A DNA stretch of 64,000 bases from Thalassoglobus sp. JC818. Lineage in GTDB: Bacteria; Planctomycetota; Planctomycetia; Planctomycetales; Planctomycetaceae. The notes beneath the pieces were generated by a model that worked only from the letters and a program-made list of their open reading frames with translations, was not told the DNA's origin and did not search any database. Location: contig NZ_JBFEFI010000002.1 of the NCBI RefSeq assembly GCF_040717535.1, forward strand, positions 853,032 through 917,031, in the 5' to 3' direction. Made by a program: the position numbers and the translations under genes. Below, one piece after another: positions 59,488-64,000 of this stretch. Numbering within the stretch: the stretch's first letter is position 1; each line of letters starts with the position of its first letter.

Positions 59488-59727
59488 TCACTTGAGTTCG
59501 TTCAAAGCTTTGAGGATGCGCTTTTCCAGGCCGAAGGTGTAGAGTGATATTCGCAAGTATTGAATCACGCGAACGATGATCCATAGTACGGTGCCAGCGG
59601 CGAGTCCTGCTCCAAAATTCCCATCTGCAAACAGAGTCGACATGCCGAACAGAAATAGCCAGGTGATCAATCCAGGATAGAAGTACTTCCCAACATCTTT
59701 CACGATGTCCCAGGAAGAGTTGACCAT
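59488..59727 (-). CDS. Small membrane protein, unknown
   Basis: 79 residues with two hydrophobic segments separated by FADGNFG (PGLITWLFLFGMSTLF and GAGLAAGTVLWIIVRVI). It starts 6 bases after the stop of the 102-residue gene upstream, so they form a pair. No family recognised. Confidence 0.7.
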   Translation of the reverse strand: MVNSSWDIVKDVGKYFYPGLITWLFLFGMSTLFADGNFGAGLAAGTVLWIIVRVIQYLRISLYTFGLEKRILKALNELK

Positions 59728-59733
59728 CGACCA

Positions 59734-60042
59734 CTAATTGTTTGAGTGGTTTTCAATCGCCAAAGCGTAGTTCTCGCCATTCGGTTTCAGGGCATTCAGC
59801 CAGGTGACGTGATGTCCGTTTCGAAGGGAAATTGCATTGTCCCAAAACCAGAACGGGCCTGTTTCCTGGTCGCCATTTCGGATGTAGAACTCTCGGTAGA
59901 TGTGGTTCTCAGTCCAAGCTTGGTCCCCCTGGACGTTCACGGATGTTGTTTGCCTCTCATGCAGTCCGGTGACCATTCCGGATGATTGGGAAATGTTTCT
60001 GAAACGACCTGCAATTTTGACACCGTTCATTGGATTGCTCAC
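59734..60042 (-). CDS. Small beta-rich protein, unknown
   Basis: 102 residues, no signal peptide or membrane segment. Alternating-hydrophobic strands (GVKIAGRFRNISQ, HIYREFYIRNG, FWFWDNAISLRNGHHVTWLNAL) suggest a small beta domain. It is followed by the 79-residue membrane protein gene 6 bases later. A link between the two is likely by operon only. Confidence 0.65.
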   Translation of the reverse strand: MSNPMNGVKIAGRFRNISQSSGMVTGLHERQTTSVNVQGDQAWTENHIYREFYIRNGDQETGPFWFWDNAISLRNGHHVTWLNALKPNGENYALAIENHSNN

Positions 60043-60396
60043 AGATAGATTGGTGAATGCCGACGCAGTACTCGATGCTCGCCGTTGCGAAGAGTGTGCA
60101 GTGGATGGCGATGTTTTCGAGGTTCATAAGACTTGGCGCAATCTCCAGAGGTTCTGTGCAATTTGTTTCAGGTTTTCTTCAACGGCCTGGGGGTCGAAAA
60201 ATCTCAGATCTTCCATCGGGGTTGGCTGGTTCAGCGTGAGTTGCAAATGAAGTCGGGGTTGTTCGAATGGTTCGAAGCTGGTAATCAGGTTTCGATCGGC
60301 GATGGACGCGGTGAACTTGCTTGCTCTGATTGACTTCGCAGGCTTGGCACTGCTTAGAAAACATCAAGTCGGCTATTCAACCTGGAGGAGATTCTG
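60043..60396. other. Divergent region between small genes and the 174-residue secreted protein
   Basis: 354 bases. No convincing gene; short frames on both strands lack protein-like patterns. It should hold the promoters of the two divergent genes. Confidence 0.45.
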
Positions 60397-60921
60397 ATGA
60401 GTGCTATGAAATCCGCAGCTGTGTTTCTACTTTGCATGGCATGGGCGGGTATCTCATTAGCAGAGCACTTCACCTATGGTGATGACGTTGTCGCTGGCGT
60501 TCACGATGAACAGTTTTCCGGGAAGCACTGTCGAATTTCCGTCTACGGGCCAACCGGCGGATCTTATGTGTCAGGCACCTACCAGGATCCCAATGGTGAA
60601 CTCCGGATCTCGGTTGACCGATACAGCTACCTGGAAGTTCGCGGATCAGCGCGGAAGGTTGTCGTGACGTTTATTGATCGCAACAGCAACGTCAATCTGG
60701 AGCATCTCAAAGTGGGGACAGGTGGAATTGAGATTCACAGCGTCAACAGGCGATCCAAAGTCGACATCGGAGAAAGCCTCGGCCACGTGACTCTTAAGTC
60801 TGTCGAAGCGTCTTCAATCTCTGTGCCGCATGGCACGCATGTGATTGGAGAAGATCGAATGCGAGACGGAGCACGCCTGTTCTTCGAAGGCCGCACCACG
60901 CAAGCCTATGTCGATGAGTAG
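60397..60921 (+). CDS. Small secreted beta-helix-like protein, unknown
   Basis: 174 residues with a signal peptide (about 1-22, ending near ISLAEH). The mature part is a set of short strands with turn residues (RISVDRYSYLEVRGSARKVVVTFIDRNSNVNLEHLK and similar), suggesting a beta-solenoid or beta-sandwich. GGAGGAG lies seven bases before the ATG. No family recognised. Confidence 0.7.
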   Translation: MSAMKSAAVFLLCMAWAGISLAEHFTYGDDVVAGVHDEQFSGKHCRISVYGPTGGSYVSGTYQDPNGELRISVDRYSYLEVRGSARKVVVTFIDRNSNVNLEHLKVGTGGIEIHSVNRRSKVDIGESLGHVTLKSVEASSISVPHGTHVIGEDRMRDGARLFFEGRTTQAYVDE

Positions 60922-61045
60922 TTTTGGGAATCGGGCTGCGTCGATCAGAGAGAGCATTTCTTGTTACAGTGCGGTAGAATGAGCGTTTTTCGAGTCGGGC
61001 GATGGGATCACTTGTCGTCCTTGTCTTGTTCTACTGGGATATACA

Positions 61046-62503
61046 ATGCTCAAAACTCTCTTGTTGGTCAGCGCTGTCGTTTGGGCAGGGGCAGCTCAAG
61101 CGGATGATAAGCCGAACATTATTTTCATTCTTGCGGACGATTTCGGCTGGGCAGACTGGAATCACAACGGAGGAGAACATGGCTCCACGTTTTACGAAAC
61201 TCCGTCTCTGAATCAGATGGCAAGCGAGGGTGTTTACTTCTCGCAGGCATATGCGCTACCGCTCTGTTCGCCTTCTCGCGGAACACTGATGAGTGGTCAA
61301 TACGTGGATGCACGGCTTGGTTTGTTTAAGGCGATTACAGGCGGGAGTGTGGCCAATCCTGCGGTTCCAAAGAGTGCGAACCCACGTAAGGAGCAACTCT
61401 GGCCCACTTCACGGGATTCACTTCCACTCGAAACGGTGACCATTGCGGAGATGCTGAAGGAGAATGGTTACAAGACGTTTCATTTTGGTAAGTGGCATCT
61501 CGGCAATCGTAATAAGTACCCGGTCAAGCAAGGGTTTGATCGACAGCGTGCAGTCAAGGGGGCAGGGCCCGGGGTGCCGAACGGATACTTTGCTCCATTT
61601 CAGGTAGACGACTTTATTGAGGGCGAAGAAGGAGACTATCTCGCTGACAAAATCACGGACGAAGTGTTGGAAACGATCGAGGAGAATCGTGACCAACCTT
61701 TCTTTCTCTATCTGGCTCACTTCAATGTCCATTCCCCTTATTACGGAAAACCAGCGTACGTGAAAAAGTATGCTGAAAAGGCAGCGACTCTTTCGTCGGG
61801 GCAACGGCATCCTGTCATGGGGGCGATGGTTCAGTCGCTCGATGAAAGCGCCGGGCGTATTCTCGACAAGCTGGATGAACTAAACCTCTCTTCGAGTACG
61901 CTTGTCGTGTTCATGGGAGATAACGGTGGTGTTCACTTTAAGAACAGCAAAGACGACTACAGCGACATACCCATTACGGTGAATGGTCCGCTACGCGAGG
62001 GGAAGGGCACGTTTTATGAAGGCGGAGTGCGGGTGCCACTCATCGTCAGAATGCCAGGCAAAGTACCAGCCCATGTTGTCGAAGTGACGCCAGTCCACCT
62101 CGTCGATTTCTATCCAACCCTCGCCAGCTTTGCGGGAATTGAACTCGACCAAGACGATCTCGACGGTGTCGACATCAGGGGTTTGCTGACACAGGAGGAA
62201 GATATTGAAGAACGAGCACTCTTCTGTCACTTCCCGCGTGAGCGTCAAGTCAGCGGCGACCAAGCTGCCGGAGGTTCGTTTATCCGCAAAGGAGACTACA
62301 AACTGCTGAGGTACTATTTAGCGTCCCCCACCAACGAGGATGTATACGAACTCTACAACTTGCGTTCCGACATCGGAGAGACTCACAACCTTCTCGAGAG
62401 CGAACCGCAAGTGGCAGCTTCTCTGAAGGCCGAACTTGCAGCCTGGTTGCGGTCGACCTGCGCATTGACTCCACAAATGAATCCAAATTACTCAGCTAAG
62501 TAG
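61046..62503 (+). CDS. Secreted formylglycine sulfatase
   Basis: 485 residues with a signal peptide (about 1-19, ending near AQAD). Metal motif NIIFILADDFGW, active-site motif LCSPSRGTLMSGQY (cysteine at about residue 74), KWHLG block, second metal site MGDNGGVHFKNSK, and a C-terminal YELYNLRSDIGETHNLLE block. All expected residues are present; this is a full-length arylsulfatase-type enzyme of the alkaline phosphatase superfamily. It likely desulfates a secreted or marine polysaccharide; substrate unknown. Third sulfatase in the window. Confidence 0.95.
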   Translation: MLKTLLLVSAVVWAGAAQADDKPNIIFILADDFGWADWNHNGGEHGSTFYETPSLNQMASEGVYFSQAYALPLCSPSRGTLMSGQYVDARLGLFKAITGGSVANPAVPKSANPRKEQLWPTSRDSLPLETVTIAEMLKENGYKTFHFGKWHLGNRNKYPVKQGFDRQRAVKGAGPGVPNGYFAPFQVDDFIEGEEGDYLADKITDEVLETIEENRDQPFFLYLAHFNVHSPYYGKPAYVKKYAEKAATLSSGQRHPVMGAMVQSLDESAGRILDKLDELNLSSSTLVVFMGDNGGVHFKNSKDDYSDIPITVNGPLREGKGTFYEGGVRVPLIVRMPGKVPAHVVEVTPVHLVDFYPTLASFAGIELDQDDLDGVDIRGLLTQEEDIEERALFCHFPRERQVSGDQAAGGSFIRKGDYKLLRYYLASPTNEDVYELYNLRSDIGETHNLLESEPQVAASLKAELAAWLRSTCALTPQMNPNYSAK

Positions 62504-62583
62504 ATAAGTTAAAGGCGCGACTTTCGATTGACGTTTTGGGGCTATTGGCTTTCTCCAATTGCCGATTCAATTTCGCACGCTCT

Positions 62584-63084
62584 ATGTCGCTTCTTCAGTT
62601 CAATGAGGGCTGGAGTAGCTGCGGGATTGAAGGCATGGACCACATTGCAGTCGACTGTCGACATAGAGTCCCGCTCAATGACGTGCTGAAGTTGGCCTAT
62701 CCAACTCATTGTCAGCCACACGTGTGGACGCCAGAAGCTGTGATGACCGATTGGCGCGATTGGTTTTTTGTGGTGTATCCACACAACAAGTCGGGCAGAG
62801 CATTTCGACAGCTCCTGAATTCTACGTTCTGCACTGCAGGCTCGAGTGAAGCGGCGTTTCAAGCAATTTCGAAAGAAGTTTGCGCCGCGAAGTACTCACC
62901 ACCGTTAGCGGACTTGAGAGACAGAACACGATCGAGTGACCCGCGACGAATCCTGAGCAAATGGGGGATGAGCTTTGAAAGCTTTTCTGAAAAGGCACCG
63001 CTTGGCTCGTCATTCTTTGTGGTTGATCATCTTGGTCGTTGTGGGTGTTGTAGTTCTACGACCACGAAAATACGTGAGCAGTAG
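62584..63084 (+). CDS. Putative small protein, unknown, possibly disrupted at its 3' end
   Basis: 166 codons from the ATG at 62584; a start at 62536 is possible. The first 130 residues look protein-like (FFVVYPHNKSGRAFRQLLNS). The last 37 codons run in the shadow of the next gene, whose TTG start is at 62975, a 110-base overlap that is unlikely for two intact genes. The frame may have lost its own stop through a frameshift, or the gene may not be real. No family recognised. Confidence 0.35.
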   Translation: MSLLQFNEGWSSCGIEGMDHIAVDCRHRVPLNDVLKLAYPTHCQPHVWTPEAVMTDWRDWFFVVYPHNKSGRAFRQLLNSTFCTAGSSEAAFQAISKEVCAAKYSPPLADLRDRTRSSDPRRILSKWGMSFESFSEKAPLGSSFFVVDHLGRCGCCSSTTTKIREQ

Positions 63085-63511
63085 TCCGCACAAGATAGTC
63101 ACAGGCACCTACGTTGGGTTTGGGGTGAAATTGGGAAGCGGGTGGCTCGGTGAGAAGCTGTTGTATTCTGTAACGGAGTACAATGACTGCACGATAGTTA
63201 GCTACAATTTCTCAAGTTCGGGCGTCTGTTCCATTCAGGTAAAATGCCCAAATACCGGTCGGTTGATCGCTGCCGGAAAAGCTTATGTGTTGTCGACGGA
63301 AGATGAGGGAAGTCTTGGGATTCCACATGCTGATCGGTACTCCTTTATTTCCGGTAGTACTTATGATCGGGAAGGTATGAAGATTGGCAGCATTGAAAAC
63401 GGACACGGTACTGTAACGATGGTAGAGTGCTCCGGCGAAGCCTTTTCGGTGACCTTCGAGTCTGGAAGAATATTGCGTCGGGTACCTATTCGAGCAGAAC
63501 TGCCCAGGTGA
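62975..63511 (+). CDS. Small membrane-anchored protein, unknown
   Basis: 178 residues from a TTG at 62975 preceded by GGGGGATGAG. After a basic leader comes a hydrophobic anchor (LWLIILVVVGVVVL, about 15-28), then a soluble domain of alternating strands (IVTGTYVGFGVKLGSG, YSVTEYNDCTIVSYNF). No family recognised. It overlaps the end of the preceding frame. Confidence 0.6.
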   Translation: MKAFLKRHRLARHSLWLIILVVVGVVVLRPRKYVSSSPHKIVTGTYVGFGVKLGSGWLGEKLLYSVTEYNDCTIVSYNFSSSGVCSIQVKCPNTGRLIAAGKAYVLSTEDEGSLGIPHADRYSFISGSTYDREGMKIGSIENGHGTVTMVECSGEAFSVTFESGRILRRVPIRAELPR

Positions 63512-63732
<221 letters not shown>

Positions 63733-64000
63733 ATGGCAAGTAGAACTGTGAAGTGGAGCATATTTCTGCTTGCGCCAGTAGTGCTGCTTCTGATTGCAGT
63801 ATGCGTAAGGATTCATGATTCAAATCGAGAATGGGAATTGATTGACAAACTAGAGAGGAGTGGCCGAGTAACATGGTTGAAAGAGAGAGAGCCTTGGGCG
63901 CGATTATTCCCGCCTCGACCAACTGGAATTGAAATCTACCAGGGCGGCTTGACGGAATCGGAAATCAAGATCATATCATCTTGGAGTAGTCTGACTTCCC
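63733..64000 (+). CDS. Membrane-anchored protein, N-terminal part (cut by window edge)
   Basis: Open from the ATG at 63733 to the window end (89 codons visible). Basic start, a strong hydrophobic anchor (WSIFLLAPVVLLLIAVCV), then a charged region and a block (GIEIYQGGLTESEIKIISSW) that could be the start of a leucine-rich-repeat-like or beta region. No family can be assigned from the part shown. Confidence 0.6.
   Translation, partial: MASRTVKWSIFLLAPVVLLLIAVCVRIHDSNREWELIDKLERSGRVTWLKEREPWARLFPPRPTGIEIYQGGLTESEIKIISSWSSLTS

Overview
The window looks like a chromosomal segment of a marine-type planctomycete (Planctomycetaceae level; I do not name a genus). The pointers are several secreted formylglycine sulfatases, a DUF1559 pseudopilin-like protein, a PVC-type heme-binding CxxCH protein, DUF6807 and DUF1080 domains, moderate GC and many long intergenic gaps. 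KdsA (Kdo synthesis) and a FadL/OmpP1-type porin indicate a Gram-negative type envelope.

Layout: 1-834 is the 3' end of a sulfatase gene cut by the window edge, followed by a secreted YbjN-like protein. 1.9-5.2 kb holds pyrB, an overlapping dihydroorotase homologue that has lost metal ligands (PyrC'-like), and convergent kdsA. 5.4-12.4 kb holds a DUF6807 protein, divergent aroC with a translationally coupled GT-C membrane protein, an ECF-like sigma factor, and a membrane metallophosphoesterase tail to tail with it. miaB, with an unusual insertion, sits at 12.8-14.4 kb. A partial tad (Flp pilus) operon fills 15.0-22.3 kb: cpaE/tadZ, cpaF/tadA, tadB, tadC, two TadE-like pseudopilins and a TadG-like protein. 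Pilin, secretin, CpaB and prepilin peptidase are not in the window.

22.4-33.8 kb carries a large secreted cytochrome-like protein, tRNA-Gln(UUG), a sulfatase-DUF1080 fusion, an S41 protease overlapping a beta-propeller gene, and a secreted transglutaminase-like protein. 33.9-44.6 kb is a signalling region: an Hpt protein and an HD-GYP response regulator in one operon, a FadL-like porin, a methyltransferase, and a giant hybrid sensor kinase (about 1,990 residues) whose N-terminal Ser/Thr kinase domain lacks its catalytic residues. These could form a phosphorelay. 44.9-55.7 kb has a DUF1559 protein, hemB with a TPR protein upstream, an SDR oxidoreductase, a K+ channel with an RCK domain, and a GntR-ABC-permease operon with a palindromic operator at its promoter. 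55.9-64 kb is accessory: a TPR protein, many small membrane or secreted proteins of unknown function, another sulfatase, and a gene running off the right edge.

The most unusual non-genic structure is a dispersed repeat of about 80 bp whose first bases, TAGAGC, supply the TAG stop codon of three unrelated genes (kdsA, the FadL-like gene and the giant kinase). A fourth copy is intergenic. No phage, IS element, CRISPR array or rRNA was seen.
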